Counted from the stretch's first letter, positions 17,471 to 30,988 are shown. The stretch is 64,000 nt of DNA from Atlantibacter sp. RC6 (GCF_014193285.1 NZ_JACHZE010000004.1:372001-436000); one strand, 5' to 3'. The notes: a model not told the origin generated them from the sequence alone. Made by a program: numbers and translations.

Positions 17471-19132
17471 CTATCCCATTCCCCAGAACAGCACCGCCAG
17501 CAGCTGCGGCGTGATGATGCGTAAAAACATCACCAGCGGATAGACCGTGGCATAAGAGAGCGCCGCCGCGCCGCTGGTCGCGTGAAGGTTATTCGCGAAC
17601 GCCAGCGCGGGCGGGTCGGTCATCGAGCCCGCCAGCATCCCGCACAGGGTCAGGTAGTTCATGCGGGCGAAAATCCGTGCCAGCAGGCCAACAGTGATTA
17701 ACGGCACGGCGGTGATCATCACGCCATAGGCAATCCAGCTCACGCCGCTGCCGGCCAGCAGCGTATCAACAAAATCGCCGCCGGATTTCAGCCCCACCAC
17801 CGACAGGAACAGCACAATCCCCAGTTCACGCAGGGCGAGGTTAGCGCTGGGCGGCATAAACCAGTACAGCTTGCCGATGGTGCCGATACGGCCCAGGATC
17901 AGCGCCATAATCAATGGCCCGCCAGCCAGGCCCAGCCGCAGCGCAGCCGGGAAACCGGGGATAAACAGCGGGATAGAGCCCAGCAGCACCCCCAGCCCAA
18001 TGCCGATAAATACCGGCAGCATCTGCACCTGCTGCAATTTTTGCTGGGCGTTGCCCACTTCTGCCGCCACGGCGTCGATAGACGCCGGACGCCCCACCAG
18101 ATTCAAAATATCGCCAAATTGCAGGCTGGCGTTGCTGCTTGCCACCAGCTCCACCCCGGCACGGTTAAGCCGCGAGATCACCACGTCATAACGCTGTTTG
18201 AATTGCAGATCGCGGATTTTCTTTCCGAAAACTTTTTCGTTAGTCACCACTACCCGTTCAACGCGCAATTCGGTGCCGTGGGTCGACAGCGAGGTATCCA
18301 CTTCTTTACCGATCACCAGTTGCGCGTTGTGCAAATCCTTCTCACGCCCCACCAGATGCAGTAAATCGCCAATCTGCACCACGGTGTTGGGTGACGGCAC
18401 CATCAGCATCTCTTCCCGCTTTAACCGCGAACAGATAATGGTGTCGCTGTTCAGGATCGGGACATCCTGAATCGCCAGCATATTCAGGTTAGGGTTTTCG
18501 ACGCGAATATTAATGGTATGCAGTTGGGCATGGCTGAAGCCGTTGCTGGCGTCGTGCTGGGCCGCCTCGCTGTCGACGTTGATGCGAAAGACCATGCGGA
18601 TCAGCCACATAGTAAGCAAAATGCCGCAAATGCCGAACGGATAAGCCATGGCATAGCTCATCCCCATCTGATCAACAATGTCAGTCGGCGTGCCCAAATC
18701 GGCGAGGATTTGTTGCCCTGCACCCAGCGCAGGCGTGTTGGTGACCGCGCCGGAAAAAATCCCCAGCACCACCGGCAGGGGGATATCGAACAATTTATGC
18801 AGAATGGCGGTGACCACGCCGCCGAGCACCACAATCAGAATAGCGAACAGATTAAGCCGCAGCCCGGAAACGCGCAGTGAGGAGAAGAAGCCCGGCCCGA
18901 CCTGGATGCCGATCGTATATACGAACAGGATCAGCCCAAACTCCTGGATGAAGTGCAGCATATGGCCGTTAAGACCAATCCCGGCCTGCTCGACAAAATG
19001 ACCGACGATAATGCCGCCAAACAGCACGCCGCCGATACCGAGCCCGACCCCGCGAATTTTGACATTGCCGATCCATAACCCGACTACCGCCACCAGCGCC
19101 AGGATCGAAACCGTTAACGCTATCTCACTCAT
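17471..19132 (-). CDS. yidE: Putative transporter YidE (AspT/YbjL family)
   Basis: A 553-residue membrane protein with two sets of five to six helices around two soluble TrkA-C domains at about residues 195-370 (for example [19 protein letters not shown] and [19 protein letters not shown]-type strands). Both halves carry the AspT/YidE/YbjL duplication signature, the second reading [20 protein letters not shown]. Relatives include the aspartate:alanine exchanger AspT. The substrate of YidE is not known. Its length equals E. coli YidE. It stands alone, downstream of ibpB on the same strand. Confidence 0.93.
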   Translation of the reverse strand: MSEIALTVSILALVAVVGLWIGNVKIRGVGLGIGGVLFGGIIVGHFVEQAGIGLNGHMLHFIQEFGLILFVYTIGIQVGPGFFSSLRVSGLRLNLFAILIVVLGGVVTAILHKLFDIPLPVVLGIFSGAVTNTPALGAGQQILADLGTPTDIVDQMGMSYAMAYPFGICGILLTMWLIRMVFRINVDSEAAQHDASNGFSHAQLHTINIRVENPNLNMLAIQDVPILNSDTIICSRLKREEMLMVPSPNTVVQIGDLLHLVGREKDLHNAQLVIGKEVDTSLSTHGTELRVERVVVTNEKVFGKKIRDLQFKQRYDVVISRLNRAGVELVASSNASLQFGDILNLVGRPASIDAVAAEVGNAQQKLQQVQMLPVFIGIGLGVLLGSIPLFIPGFPAALRLGLAGGPLIMALILGRIGTIGKLYWFMPPSANLALRELGIVLFLSVVGLKSGGDFVDTLLAGSGVSWIAYGVMITAVPLITVGLLARIFARMNYLTLCGMLAGSMTDPPALAFANNLHATSGAAALSYATVYPLVMFLRIITPQLLAVLFWGMG

Positions 19133-19252
19133 ACCGGATCCCTGTGAAACTCACGATTGTTATCCGGGATTCTGGCAGAGCTATAGCGGAATGAATGGGG
19201 GTTAGCGCACAGTTTACGGGGGGATGTAATACGATAGGGGTAGTTCAAAGAG

Positions 19253-19278
19253 GCGCGCTCCCGAAGTGGGGAGCGCGC
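19253..19278 (-). terminator. ibpAB operon terminator
   Basis: GCGCGCTCCC and GGGAGCGCGC form a ten-base-pair stem with a six-base loop nine bases past the ibpB stop on the minus strand. Confidence 0.75.
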
Positions 19279-19286
19279 GGTACGGA

Positions 19287-19715
19287 TTAGCTATTCAGCG
19301 CGGGGCGTTCGCTGATGGCGATACGCTGCGGCGCAATGGCTTCCGGGATATGACGCACCAGGTCGATATGCAGCAGACCGTTGTTAAAGGTGGCGCCAGA
19401 AACTTCCATATGCTCGGCCAGGGTGAAGCTCAGGTTAAACGGCTGAGTCACTAAACCCTGATGCAGCCACTTCGGCTCCTGTTCCGGTTTCTCCGGGGTG
19501 CCTTTCACGGTCAGGCGTGTTCCTTCAAGCTGGATATCTAAATCCTGTTGGCGAAAACCCGCCACCGCCAGGGTGATACGGTAGTGGTTATCATCGCTTT
19601 TTTCGATGTTGTACGGGGGAAACGTCGCGGTTTCCGCGGTGCTTTGCAGCGCATTAGCCAGTTTGTCGAAGCCAATCCACTGACGCAGAAGCGGGGATAA
19701 ATCGTAGTTACGCAT
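19287..19715 (-). CDS. ibpB: Small heat shock protein IbpB
   Basis: A 142-residue alpha-crystallin-type holdase that binds unfolded proteins and hands them to ClpB/DnaK. The N-terminus [20 protein letters not shown] and the crystallin core (about 35-125, with [20 protein letters not shown]) are typical, followed by an IAI-type C-terminal contact motif (RIAISERP). It is the second gene of the ibpAB operon, 107 bases after ibpA, with its own thermometer-like hairpin at 19723-19739. Confidence 0.97.
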   Translation of the reverse strand: MRNYDLSPLLRQWIGFDKLANALQSTAETATFPPYNIEKSDDNHYRITLAVAGFRQQDLDIQLEGTRLTVKGTPEKPEQEPKWLHQGLVTQPFNLSFTLAEHMEVSGATFNNGLLHIDLVRHIPEAIAPQRIAISERPALNS

Positions 19716-19722
19716 GGTTATT

Positions 19723-19739
19723 CTCCTTCAATGAAGCGA
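19723..19739 (-). promoter_or_regulatory. RNA thermometer hairpin before ibpB
   Basis: On the minus strand TCGCTTCATTGAAGGAG lets CTTCA pair with TGAAG and buries the AGGAG ribosome site, leaving UCGCU opposite the Shine-Dalgarno bases. This is the layout of ROSE-type fourU-like thermometers that open at heat-shock temperature. Inferred from sequence and from the known behaviour of E. coli ibpB. Confidence 0.65.
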
Positions 19740-19822
19740 GTAAATACCTGCAAGCTCACGCTCGCAGTGTGCTCCCAATCGGCAAGCACGGGGATTAAGG
19801 CCGCACGGCGCGGCCCAGGGAA

Positions 19823-20236
19823 TTAGTTGATTTCGATACGACGCGGTTTATTCGCTTCAGGAATGACGCGTTCTAAATCGATGTACAGCAGGCCGTTGAC
19901 CAGATTCGCGCCGCGAACGTGGATGTTTTCAGCCAACTGGAATTTGCGCTCGAAGTTGCGCTCGGCGATACCCTGGTAAAGATAGGTACGCTCTTTCTGT
20001 TCGGCTGCATGCGCGCCCTTCACCACCAGCATGTTGTCCTGAGCTGTGATTTCCAGTTCGCTCTCAGCGAAACCGGCGACGGCAATGGCAATGCGGTAAT
20101 GGTTTTCGTCAACCAGCTCTACGTTGTACGGAGGGTAGCCGCCGTTACTTTGGCTCTGGTTGTTTTCCAGCAGGTTGAACAGGCGGTCAAAACCAATCGC
20201 AGAACGGTAAAGCGGGGAGAGATCGAAATTACGCAT
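19823..20236 (-). CDS. ibpA: Small heat shock protein IbpA
   Basis: A 137-residue small heat shock protein, the same length as E. coli Ibp[21 protein letters not shown] starts the protein, the crystallin domain covers about residues 40-125 ([15 protein letters not shown]), and the C-terminus has the IEI contact motif. IbpA co-assembles with IbpB on aggregates and in E. coli also acts as an autorepressor of its own mRNA. It is controlled by a sigma-32 promoter (20340-20367) and a ROSE thermometer in the leader. Confidence 0.97.
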   Translation of the reverse strand: MRNFDLSPLYRSAIGFDRLFNLLENNQSQSNGGYPPYNVELVDENHYRIAIAVAGFAESELEITAQDNMLVVKGAHAAEQKERTYLYQGIAERNFERKFQLAENIHVRGANLVNGLLYIDLERVIPEANKPRRIEIN

Positions 20237-20245
20237 AAAAATAAG

Positions 20246-20261
20246 CTCCTGAAATCAGCGA
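20246..20261 (-). promoter_or_regulatory. ROSE RNA thermometer core before ibpA
   Basis: Minus-strand TCGCTGATTTCAGGAG is the conserved 3' hairpin of ROSE elements, in which UCGCU faces the AGGAG ribosome site and melts on heat shock. It lies nine bases before the ibpA ATG, and the wider leader runs to the promoter at 20340. Confidence 0.8.
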
Positions 20262-20339
20262 GTAAGTATTTGCCTTCCCGGCGGGACAGGCGGTAAGTCA
20301 AAACGTCCTGTCGGCACGTCTTTGATGACTGTATCTGTA

Positions 20340-20367
20340 AAATGGTGGTGCTTGTCGCCATTTCAAG
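20340..20367 (-). promoter_or_regulatory. Sigma-32 heat shock promoter of ibpAB
   Basis: Minus-strand CTTGAAA (20361-20367) and CACCATTT (20340-20347) are separated by 13 bases. The first is the perfect sigma-32 -35 element and the second matches CCCCATNT at all but one position. Confidence 0.85.
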
Positions 20368-20534
20368 CGTAAAAGCAGAGGATTTTTTGTTGGTTTACGT
20401 TTCTTTGCGTAGACTGGTTTTAGCGCAGGGGAAAAAAGACGAGAATGTCACCCTAACAAATTGTCACGGCAGTAAATTTTCAGGAAGCGAAGCCTTATTC
20501 CTTAATCAACGCGTTGCCACAACACAAAGTAAAA

Positions 20535-20867
20535 ATGACAATGAAAATATTTATACGGATTTTGATGATCGGCTGCACGCTTACGCTACTAAACGGCTGC
20601 TCCAGCGTAATGACCCACACTGGCGGCGGCGAAAAAGGCGTTTACCCGGGGACGCGCACCAGCGTCGATCACCTGGGCGCTGACGACATCAGCTGGGGAT
20701 TTAAGCCGCTGATCGCGCTGGATCTGCCTTTCACAGTGGTGATGGATACCGTCTTGCTGCCCTGGGATGTTTTCCGTACCGATAAGTCGGTGAAGTCGCG
20801 GGTTGAAGAGAGCGAAAAAAAGAATCACGCCGTTAACAGCGTGATCCCGCCTGCTAACTATCAGTGA
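20535..20867 (+). CDS. yidQ: DUF1375 lipoprotein YidQ
   Basis: A 110-residue putative lipoprotein. MKIFIRILMIGCTLTLLNGC carries a signal peptide with lipobox LLNGC. The conserved DUF1375 region VYPGTRTSVDHLG and LPFTVVMDTVLLPWDVF follows. ATG at 20535 or 20541 are both possible, and upstream TTG (20514) is unlikely. Orthologues sit divergently from ibpA in E. coli. The function is unknown. Its end overlaps the yidR end by seven bases. Confidence 0.9.
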   Translation: MTMKIFIRILMIGCTLTLLNGCSSVMTHTGGGEKGVYPGTRTSVDHLGADDISWGFKPLIALDLPFTVVMDTVLLPWDVFRTDKSVKSRVEESEKKNHAVNSVIPPANYQ

Positions 20868-22117
20868 CCGGTTTCCGCCATCCAAAGCTGCTGATAACCG
20901 TCTTTATGCGCCATCCAGGCCACGTTTTTCCCGTCAGGTGAAAAGACCACCGCGTCCCCGGAAGGTGAGTGCCGCTGCGTCAGTGGCGTAATCGCACCCG
21001 TTTTGGCATCACACAGCACCACGCTTCCCTGCTGAATAAAACCAAGCCATTCGCCGCTCGGGTGCCAGTTAAACGCCGATTCCACGCCCGCTTCGCCAGT
21101 GGTTAACTGCTGCGGCTCACCGCCGTTTGGCGAGATCAGCCACAGTTGCGCGATGCCCTGTTCATCGCACATTAAAAACGCGATGGCATCGCCCTGCGGA
21201 TTGCTGCGCACCCAGTGGCGCGGCGAGGTCGCCAGACCCGGCCAGGCGCGGGAATGCGTGAAGGTTAACCGCCGTTGGATCACACCCGCAGGCGGCGCGG
21301 GCAATGTCGTTTCGGTACCTTCAAGCGGCTCAGCGCCAGCCTGCTGCCAGTCGGCTTCACGCTCCGGCAAATCCACAATAAACAGTTCGGGGACTTTCTC
21401 GCCCGTCACGCTACGCGTATCGCCAATAAACGCCAGCGCCCGGCGCTGCATGCTGCCATCCGGCTTGCGATAGCCATATGCACCCACCCAGCCCTCTTCA
21501 TAAGCGCGGTTGATGTCATCACTGCCCGGCATCGGCTCTGGCGTGGTACGGCTGACCAGCGCGCACCAGTATTGCCCGGCGTATTCACGGGGATGAACGC
21601 AGGGCGGCGTCACCGGGCCAAAAGGCAGCGCCACGCCGACGTTACGCAAATCGCGTGTCGGGTCATATTCGTGCAGCACATGATCGTTATAGGTAAAGCT
21701 CACCCACTCCCCGTCCGGGCAGAACACATGCACGTGACTGCCGCCGCGCAGCGCGCCGGGGGTAAACGGCGGGGTAATATCCATGGCATCCAGGTTTTTG
21801 GCGTTGCCGTTTTCCAGCATCACGCCGCGACGATGGTGGAAATCATACTGCCAGCCGCTATCCGGGTTTTCCGGGCCGTGGATAAACACATATTGCGCTT
21901 TCTGCGGGTTTACCGTCACTACGCCAACATGCGCGCCCCCGGTAGCCCGATAGAGCACCTCCACCTCTCCGGTCTCTACATTGACCCGCTCAATGGTTTC
22001 ACCGGTAAAGGAGGCGCCGGACGGACGCACGTCAAACACCAGCCAGCGGCTGTCCGGCGTCCAGGTATTGATATTGGTGAGCTGATGGTTGCGAGGGGCA
22101 AAAGTGAGTTGTTTCAT
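20861..22117 (-). CDS. yidR: TolB-like beta-propeller protein YidR (DUF3748)
   Basis: A 418-residue cytoplasmic protein with repeated beta-propeller blades that resemble TolB/WD40-like repeats, for example FNWHPSGEWLGFIQQGSVVL and VVFSPDGKNVAWMAHKDGYQ near the C-terminus. It starts MKQLTFAPRNHQLTNINTWT like E. coli YidR (DUF3748). Distant resemblance to oligogalacturonide lyases is seen in this family, but no enzyme activity is established. It has no signal peptide. It lies downstream of dgoT on the same strand. Confidence 0.9.
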   Translation of the reverse strand: MKQLTFAPRNHQLTNINTWTPDSRWLVFDVRPSGASFTGETIERVNVETGEVEVLYRATGGAHVGVVTVNPQKAQYVFIHGPENPDSGWQYDFHHRRGVMLENGNAKNLDAMDITPPFTPGALRGGSHVHVFCPDGEWVSFTYNDHVLHEYDPTRDLRNVGVALPFGPVTPPCVHPREYAGQYWCALVSRTTPEPMPGSDDINRAYEEGWVGAYGYRKPDGSMQRRALAFIGDTRSVTGEKVPELFIVDLPEREADWQQAGAEPLEGTETTLPAPPAGVIQRRLTFTHSRAWPGLATSPRHWVRSNPQGDAIAFLMCDEQGIAQLWLISPNGGEPQQLTTGEAGVESAFNWHPSGEWLGFIQQGSVVLCDAKTGAITPLTQRHSPSGDAVVFSPDGKNVAWMAHKDGYQQLWMAETGH

Positions 22118-22198
22118 AGACAGGCTCGTTCAGATGGCGGTAATGCCCATCATAGTACGCTAAAAAATCAGACGCCCGATGGCAGGCGTCTGATTTTA

Positions 22199-23491
22199 TT
22201 AACCGACCCGCTTCACATCCCCAACCAACAAAATGTATGAGCAGGCACCTATCAGTGCGACCACCGAGATATACACCAGCGCCGGGGCGAAGCCGTAACC
22301 CTGCGCTAAATAGCCTACCACCAGCGGTACCGTAATCCCGCCCAGACCACCGACGAAGTTAAACACCCCGCCCGCCAGGCCAATCAGGCGCATCGGCGCA
22401 AGTGAGGAGACCAGCGACCAGGTAATGGATGCGAACCCGTTGCCGAAGAACGCCAGCGCCATCAGCGTCATAATCCACACCGGATCGTTGGTGTAGTTTG
22501 CGCCCATGATACAAGTAGAAATTAACAGTCCGCAGATAATCGGCGTTTTGCGCGCTACGCCCAGCGAATACCCGCGTCGCACCAGCCGATCGGCGACCCA
22601 ACCGGACAGCAGCACGCCGAAGAAGGCCGCCAGGAACGGCACCGTCGTCATAAATCCGGCTTTTAATGCGGTAATGCCTTTCTCCTGAGTGAGGTAATTC
22701 GGGAACCAGGTCAGGAAAAACCACAGCGTTGAGGTCACGGCAAACTGGCCTAAATAGACGCCCAGCAATTTACGATGGAAAACCAGTTTCCAGTCGGCGC
22801 GAGTGAGCGGCGTACGCGCTTTTTTCTCAACCGGCGCGTCACCATCCACCAGGCCGCCGCCGTCGCGAATATACTCCAGTTCCGCCTGGTTAACGCCTTT
22901 GCTGCGGCGCGGCGGCTGATAAACTTTTATCCAGATAAACGACCAGATGATGCCGATCCCGCCGGTGACAATAAATACCCAGTGCCAGCTCAGCAGCTCC
23001 TGGATCCAGATCAGCAGCGGCGTCAAAAACGCCAGGCCGACAAACTGCCCGGAGGTATAAAAGCCCACCGCCGAAGCGCGCTCATGTTCCGGGAACCAGC
23101 TGGTCACCATGCGGTTGTTGGTAGGAAACGCCGGGGCTTCAAATATGCCCGTGATGGCGCGTAAACCTATCAACGATAATAGTCCCGTGGCGAAGCCCTG
23201 AAATAAGGTTGCCACCGACCAGCCGAGAATGGCGATAAAATAAGTTAAACGCGACCCGACGCGATCTAAAAACCAGCCGCCGGGGATCTGGCAGAGCGTA
23301 TATAACCAGGCGAAGGCGGAAAAGACGTAACCCATTTCCGCTTTGGTAATGCCGAACTCCTCCTGAATATGAGCGGACGCCACCGCCAGATTAGCGCGAT
23401 CGACATAACAAATCACGACGGTAATAAAGATCATAACCAGCGTCAGGTAGCGGCGGCGCGTAGGTTTTGCCGCAATTACGGAGATATCCAT
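22199..23491 (-). CDS. dgoT: D-galactonate:H+ symporter DgoT
   Basis: A 430-residue twelve-helix anion:cation symporter (ACS) of the major facilitator family, the same length as E. coli DgoT. It begins [20 protein letters not shown] and has the motif [18 protein letters not shown] between helices 2 and 3. In E. coli it imports D-galactonate with protons. It is the last gene of the dgo operon. Confidence 0.95.
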   Translation of the reverse strand: MDISVIAAKPTRRRYLTLVMIFITVVICYVDRANLAVASAHIQEEFGITKAEMGYVFSAFAWLYTLCQIPGGWFLDRVGSRLTYFIAILGWSVATLFQGFATGLLSLIGLRAITGIFEAPAFPTNNRMVTSWFPEHERASAVGFYTSGQFVGLAFLTPLLIWIQELLSWHWVFIVTGGIGIIWSFIWIKVYQPPRRSKGVNQAELEYIRDGGGLVDGDAPVEKKARTPLTRADWKLVFHRKLLGVYLGQFAVTSTLWFFLTWFPNYLTQEKGITALKAGFMTTVPFLAAFFGVLLSGWVADRLVRRGYSLGVARKTPIICGLLISTCIMGANYTNDPVWIMTLMALAFFGNGFASITWSLVSSLAPMRLIGLAGGVFNFVGGLGGITVPLVVGYLAQGYGFAPALVYISVVALIGACSYILLVGDVKRVG

Positions 23492-23624
23492 GATGTTCTG
23501 TCTCCAGATTTTGGCATGGCGAGGCTCCTCACCATGCCCTGTGAAATACAGAGGGTGATGTATCGAATTATTTTTTTACGGCTATTACTGAGGCGTTTTT
23601 ATTTCACTTTTACTGAGCGCGTGA

Positions 23625-24773
23625 TTACCACTCCGCGACGCTGCCATCCGCGTGTCGCCATAATGGATTGCGCCAGTCGGTCACGCTTTTGCTGCGTTCG
23701 ATAACCTGTTCTTCATCGATTTCCACACCGAGCCCCGGTTTCATTAACGGGTGGAAATAGCCGCCATCCATCGCGAAGTCTTGTTTATTTTTAACGAAGT
23801 CGAGCAGTTCTGCGCCCTGGTTATAATGAATGCCCATACTCTGTTCCTGTAGCACAGCATTACGGGAAACAAAATCGATATGCAGACACGCCGCCAGCGC
23901 AATCGGGCCGAGCGGGCAGTGCGGCGCCAGGCCGACATCGTAAGCTTCTGCCATCCCGGCGATTTTAAAGCATTCGGTAATGCCGCCTGCGTGGGAGAGA
24001 TCGGGTTGCAGAATAGCGATGCCACCCGCTTCCAGCACCCGCTTGAACTCAAAGCGCGAGAACATACGTTCGCCAGCGGCAATGGGAATATGGGTTTGCG
24101 CGGCCAGGCGCGGATAATATTCCGCCTGCTCGGCTAATACCGGCTCTTCAATAAATAGCGGGCGGTATTGTTCGAGTTCCTTAATTAATATTTTCGCCAT
24201 CGGCGCGCTGACGCGACCGTGGAAATCCAGGCCAAACTCAATGGTATTGCCAAAGGCTTCACGAATTTGCGCCACGGTATTAACGGCGGCATCAACTTTA
24301 CGGGAATCGTCAATCACGCCGAGTTCTTCGCAGCCGTTTAATTTAAAGGTGTCGAAGCCAATTTTACGCAGTGTTTCAATCCCGGCGATCGCTTCCGCCG
24401 GACGGTCGCCGCCCACCCAGCTGTAGGCTTTAATTTTATCGCGCACCAGGCCGCCCATTAATTGCCAGACCGGCGCGTTTAATACTTTGCCTTTGATATC
24501 CCACAGCGCCTGATCGATACCGGCAATCGCGCTCATTAATATCGGGCCACCGCGATAAAATCCGCCGCGATACATAATCTGCCACAGGTCGTTGATACGC
24601 GCCGGATCCTGGCCAATCAGCATTTCGCCCAGTTCATGAACCGCCGCTTCAACCGTGCGGGCGCGGCCTTCAATCACCGGTTCACCCCAGCCGACAATGC
24701 CTTCGTCGGTTTCGATTTTTAAAAACATCCAGCGGGGCGGTAGCCGGTACGTGGTGAGTTTGGTTATTTTCAT
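23625..24773 (-). CDS. dgoD: D-galactonate dehydratase DgoD
   Basis: A 382-residue enolase-superfamily enzyme that dehydrates D-galactonate to 2-keto-3-deoxygalactonate (KDGal). The magnesium and acid/base residues known in E. coli are all present: Asp183 and His185 (GLDFHGRVS), Glu209 (LFIEEPV), Glu235 (AAGERMF) and His285 (LAPHCPLG). The ATG at 24773 overlaps the dgoA stop and gives [20 protein letters not shown], matching E. coli. A longer upstream reading into dgoA is rejected. Confidence 0.96.
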   Translation of the reverse strand: MKITKLTTYRLPPRWMFLKIETDEGIVGWGEPVIEGRARTVEAAVHELGEMLIGQDPARINDLWQIMYRGGFYRGGPILMSAIAGIDQALWDIKGKVLNAPVWQLMGGLVRDKIKAYSWVGGDRPAEAIAGIETLRKIGFDTFKLNGCEELGVIDDSRKVDAAVNTVAQIREAFGNTIEFGLDFHGRVSAPMAKILIKELEQYRPLFIEEPVLAEQAEYYPRLAAQTHIPIAAGERMFSRFEFKRVLEAGGIAILQPDLSHAGGITECFKIAGMAEAYDVGLAPHCPLGPIALAACLHIDFVSRNAVLQEQSMGIHYNQGAELLDFVKNKQDFAMDGGYFHPLMKPGLGVEIDEEQVIERSKSVTDWRNPLWRHADGSVAEW

Positions 24774-25387
24774 TTCACTGCCTCTCGATACGCATGAATA
24801 AATGCCTGTGCTTGTTCCTCGGTACGGCTGAGCGGCTGCCCTGCCCGGTAAAGATCGTTGCCAAGTCCCGCGCCGATACACCCTGCGTCCAGCCATTGCG
24901 CCAGGTTCTCCGGCGTGACGCCGCCGACGGCGAACACCGGCACATCGTCAGGCAATACGGCTTTCAGCGCTTTAATGTACTCCGGCCCAAAGGCCGAGGA
25001 AGGGAACACTTTCAGCGCCTGCGCGCCCGCATCCAGTGCCGCGAAAGCTTCCGTGGCGGTGGCGCAGCCGGGGCAAACGGTCATGCCGTATTCCACTGCG
25101 CGCTGGATGACGCCCACGTTAACATTGGGCGTGACGATCAGTTTGCAGCCCATCTGCGCCAGTTGGACCACCTGCTCTGGCTGAGTCACCGTACCTGCGC
25201 CGATCAGGGCTTTATCGCCATAGCGATCGACCATCGCCGGGATGCTCTGCTGCCAGTTCGGGGAATTAAGCGGAATTTCTACCGCCTGAAAACCAGCGGC
25301 AATAATCGCGCCCACATGCTGTGGGGCTTCCTCGGGGGTGATGCCCCGCAAAATCGCGATGAGGGGAAGTTCAGTTTGCCATCGCAT
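24770..25387 (-). CDS. dgoA: 2-dehydro-3-deoxy-6-phosphogalactonate aldolase DgoA
   Basis: A 205-residue KDPG/KDPGal-type aldolase that splits phosphorylated KDGal into pyruvate and glyceraldehyde-3-phosphate. The Schiff-base Lys126 lies in [15 protein letters not shown] and the proton-handling Glu37 in [11 protein letters not shown]. The ATG at 25387 is preferred over an upstream TTG (25393) because it gives the E. coli length and start ([16 protein letters not shown]) after an AAGGAG site. Its start overlaps the stop of the dgoK remnant. The phosphorylated substrate normally comes from DgoK, which is deleted here. Confidence 0.95.
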   Translation of the reverse strand: MRWQTELPLIAILRGITPEEAPQHVGAIIAAGFQAVEIPLNSPNWQQSIPAMVDRYGDKALIGAGTVTQPEQVVQLAQMGCKLIVTPNVNVGVIQRAVEYGMTVCPGCATATEAFAALDAGAQALKVFPSSAFGPEYIKALKAVLPDDVPVFAVGGVTPENLAQWLDAGCIGAGLGNDLYRAGQPLSRTEEQAQAFIHAYREAVK

Positions 25388-25496
25388 CGGCAATGCTCCT
25401 TATACCTGCCTGAAAAGCGTTGTCGCCCTCAAGTGTGCGGGCGGTAAATCCCGGCCACGCGAGCTTTCGGTGACGGTATACAGCCAGTCGATAGCG
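25371..25496 (-). pseudogene. dgoK: dgoK remnant (2-dehydro-3-deoxygalactonokinase), C-terminal 41 codons
   Basis: Only 116 bases separate dgoR from dgoA, where E. coli has the 292-codon kinase gene dgoK. In the minus-strand frame ending at 25371 the sequence reads [19 protein letters not shown] and stops, closely matching the C-terminus of DgoK (GDTAFQAGIRSIAHAVAN). The match extends back loosely for about 20 codons to a TAG at 25497-25499. About 250 N-terminal codons are gone, so no active kinase can be made. The surrounding genes dgoR, dgoA, dgoD and dgoT are intact. The overlap between the remnant stop and the dgoA start is the same as in the complete operon. Confidence 0.88.
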
Positions 25497-25509
25497 CTAT
25501 ATCGGGATG

Positions 25510-26199
25510 TTATGTAGTTTCCTTAAGCCTGCGGGTGGAGCTGGCGATCATATTCAGCGCCGCCTGTTCCGCCGCGTCGCCATCCTGATGACGGATGGCG
25601 TCGAATAACGCTTTATGCTCCTGAAGGGTTTTTGGCATGTTGGCCTCATCGCCCATCCAGGTCCGTTCAAAAACCGCGCGCTGCAATGAGCTGATCGCCA
25701 CATTCAGCTGCTGCAAAACCGGGTTATGCACTGAGGCCAACACCGCTTCGTGATAGCGGATATCCGCCTCGTTAAAAGCCTCGCGATCCTGATTGTTGGC
25801 CACCATGTCGTTTAACGCCGCTTCAATTTGGGCCAGATCGCTTGAGGTGGCGCGCTCCGCCGCCCAGCGGGCGATGGCCGGCTCTACCAAATTTCGCACC
25901 TCGCTCATGGCGCTAATCAGCCGTGGGTCATAGTCGTTTTCCAGCACCCACTGCAACACGTCGGTGTCGAGGTAGTTCCACTGGTTGCGCGGCGCGACAA
26001 ACGCCCCCCGGTAGCGCTTCATTTCGATCAGCCGCTTGGCAAGCAGCGTGCGAAACACTTCGCGGATGATGTTGCGCGAGGTTTCAAACTCCTCGCACAG
26101 GTCTGCTTCCGCGGGTAACGCTGCACCCGGTACATATTTTCCGCTCACAATCTGGCGGCCCAACGTTATCGCGATGCGATCGGTTTTGGTCAGTGTCAT
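25510..26199 (-). CDS. dgoR: GntR-family repressor DgoR
   Basis: A 229-residue FadR-type GntR regulator of galactonate use. The N-terminal winged helix (about 1-70) has LPAEADLCEEFETSRNIIRE, and the C-terminal helical effector domain contains the metal/ligand residues of the FCD fold (Asp in ADIRYHEAVL). The ATG at 26199 is chosen from the E. coli N-terminus MTLxKTDRIxITLGxQIV; a GTG or ATG 24 bases earlier is less likely. It starts the dgo operon and binds, by inference, the palindrome at 26307-26336. Confidence 0.95.
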   Translation of the reverse strand: MTLTKTDRIAITLGRQIVSGKYVPGAALPAEADLCEEFETSRNIIREVFRTLLAKRLIEMKRYRGAFVAPRNQWNYLDTDVLQWVLENDYDPRLISAMSEVRNLVEPAIARWAAERATSSDLAQIEAALNDMVANNQDREAFNEADIRYHEAVLASVHNPVLQQLNVAISSLQRAVFERTWMGDEANMPKTLQEHKALFDAIRHQDGDAAEQAALNMIASSTRRLKETT

Positions 26200-26306
26200 G
26201 GCTTTTCCCTGGTAATCACACATCCCTTTACTTTACCGTGACCGTCGGTTTTCGCCTCAATTTTGAAGTACAAACGTGAAGCGAGCGTCCATGACGACGG
26301 TAACAA

Positions 26307-26336
26307 TGTAGTACAACATGATATTGTTGTACTACA
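26307..26336. promoter_or_regulatory. Likely DgoR operator
   Basis: TGTAGTACAACA and TGTTGTACTACA form a perfect 12-base inverted repeat around TGATAT, about 110 bases upstream of dgoR. Long exact symmetry upstream of a GntR-family autoregulated operon makes this the best operator candidate, and the half-site contains the GTACAAC-type FadR-family pattern. Confidence 0.75.
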
Positions 26337-26475
26337 ATTTAGATCACAAAAACAACAATCCACGATCGAGAATGGAGCGCGGAGGTCATCAACGAGAATA
26401 CGGGGAGAGTAAAAGCGTCAGAGAGACAGAGAAGCTGGCCGCCGGGAAGGCTCCAGGCGGCAGGATAAGCGGGGA

Positions 26476-27288
26476 TTATTGCAGGACGAATTTCTCAATG
26501 GCGTACGCCACGCCGTCTTCGAGGTTGGTTTTGGTTTCAAAATTCGCCACGGCTTTGACGGAATCAATCGCGTTCCCCATCGCCACGCCAATACCGGCAT
26601 ATTCGAGCATCGCAATATCGTTTTCCTGATCGCCGATCGCCATCACCTCTTCCGGTTTGATGTGCAGCGCATCCGCCAGAGATTTCACGCCGGTGCCTTT
26701 GGTAACACGCTTATCAAGGATTTCAAGGAAGTACGGCGCGCTTTTCAGCACGGTGTATTTTTCTTTCACCTCTGCCGGAATACGTGAGATGGCTTTGTCG
26801 AGCACCGCAGGCTCATCAATCATCATGACTTTCAGGAATGTCATGTTTGGATCCATTTTTTCCGCTTCGCAGAACACCAGCGGAATGGTGGCGACAAAGG
26901 ATTCATGCACCGTGTAATAGCTGATATCGCGGTTGGCGGTATACAGCGTGTTACGGTCGAGAGCGTGGAAATGCGAGCCCACTTCCCGGGAGAGTTTCTC
27001 CAGATAACGATAATCGTCATAACTCAGCGGCGTTTGCGCCACGGTACTGCCGTCGCTGGCTTTCTGCACCAGCGCGCCATTGTAGGTAATGCAGTAGTCG
27101 CCCGGCTGCTCCATATGCAATTCCTTCAGGTAGCTATGAACCCCTGCGTAAGGGCGGCCGGTGGTGAGAACCACGTTAACGCCCTGCGCTCGCGCCTTTG
27201 CGATAGCGTCTTTAACGCCGGGCGAAATGGTGTGATCGGGCAGCAAAAGCGTGCCGTCCATATCAATTGCGATGAGTTTTATCGTCAT
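26476..27288 (-). CDS. yidA: HAD-family sugar phosphatase YidA
   Basis: A 270-residue Cof-type haloacid dehalogenase phosphatase, the same length as E. coli YidA, which hydrolyses sugar phosphates such as erythrose-4-phosphate. Motif I is IAIDMDGTLL (Asp9 nucleophile, Asp11), motif II TTGRPY, motif III the lysine in KRVTKGTGVKSLA, and motif IV AIGDQENDIAML. It lies between the dgo operon and gyrB, as in E. coli. Confidence 0.94.
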   Translation of the reverse strand: MTIKLIAIDMDGTLLLPDHTISPGVKDAIAKARAQGVNVVLTTGRPYAGVHSYLKELHMEQPGDYCITYNGALVQKASDGSTVAQTPLSYDDYRYLEKLSREVGSHFHALDRNTLYTANRDISYYTVHESFVATIPLVFCEAEKMDPNMTFLKVMMIDEPAVLDKAISRIPAEVKEKYTVLKSAPYFLEILDKRVTKGTGVKSLADALHIKPEEVMAIGDQENDIAMLEYAGIGVAMGNAIDSVKAVANFETKTNLEDGVAYAIEKFVLQ

Positions 27289-27385
27289 GGGGATCTTTTG
27301 AGGTAGTGGGTTTGTTTCATGCTAACGCGATTCCGCTCACAAAAAAACCACTTCATTCGCCAGTGAGCGCCCGCTAAGGGTAGCC

Positions 27386-27416
27386 AAAAAAAACGCCGCT
27401 CGGATGAGCGGCGAAT
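27386..27416 (-). terminator. gyrB terminator
   Basis: On the minus strand CGCCGCTC, ATCC and GAGCGGCG form an eight-base-pair stem followed by eight T residues, 20-30 bases after the gyrB stop. Confidence 0.9.
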
Positions 27417-27435
27417 TTTGATGACCGGAAAAACG

Positions 27436-30952
<3,517 letters not shown>

Positions 30953-30988
30953 ATATGGGTTTCTTCGGGCCAGGGCGTAATCGGCGCA

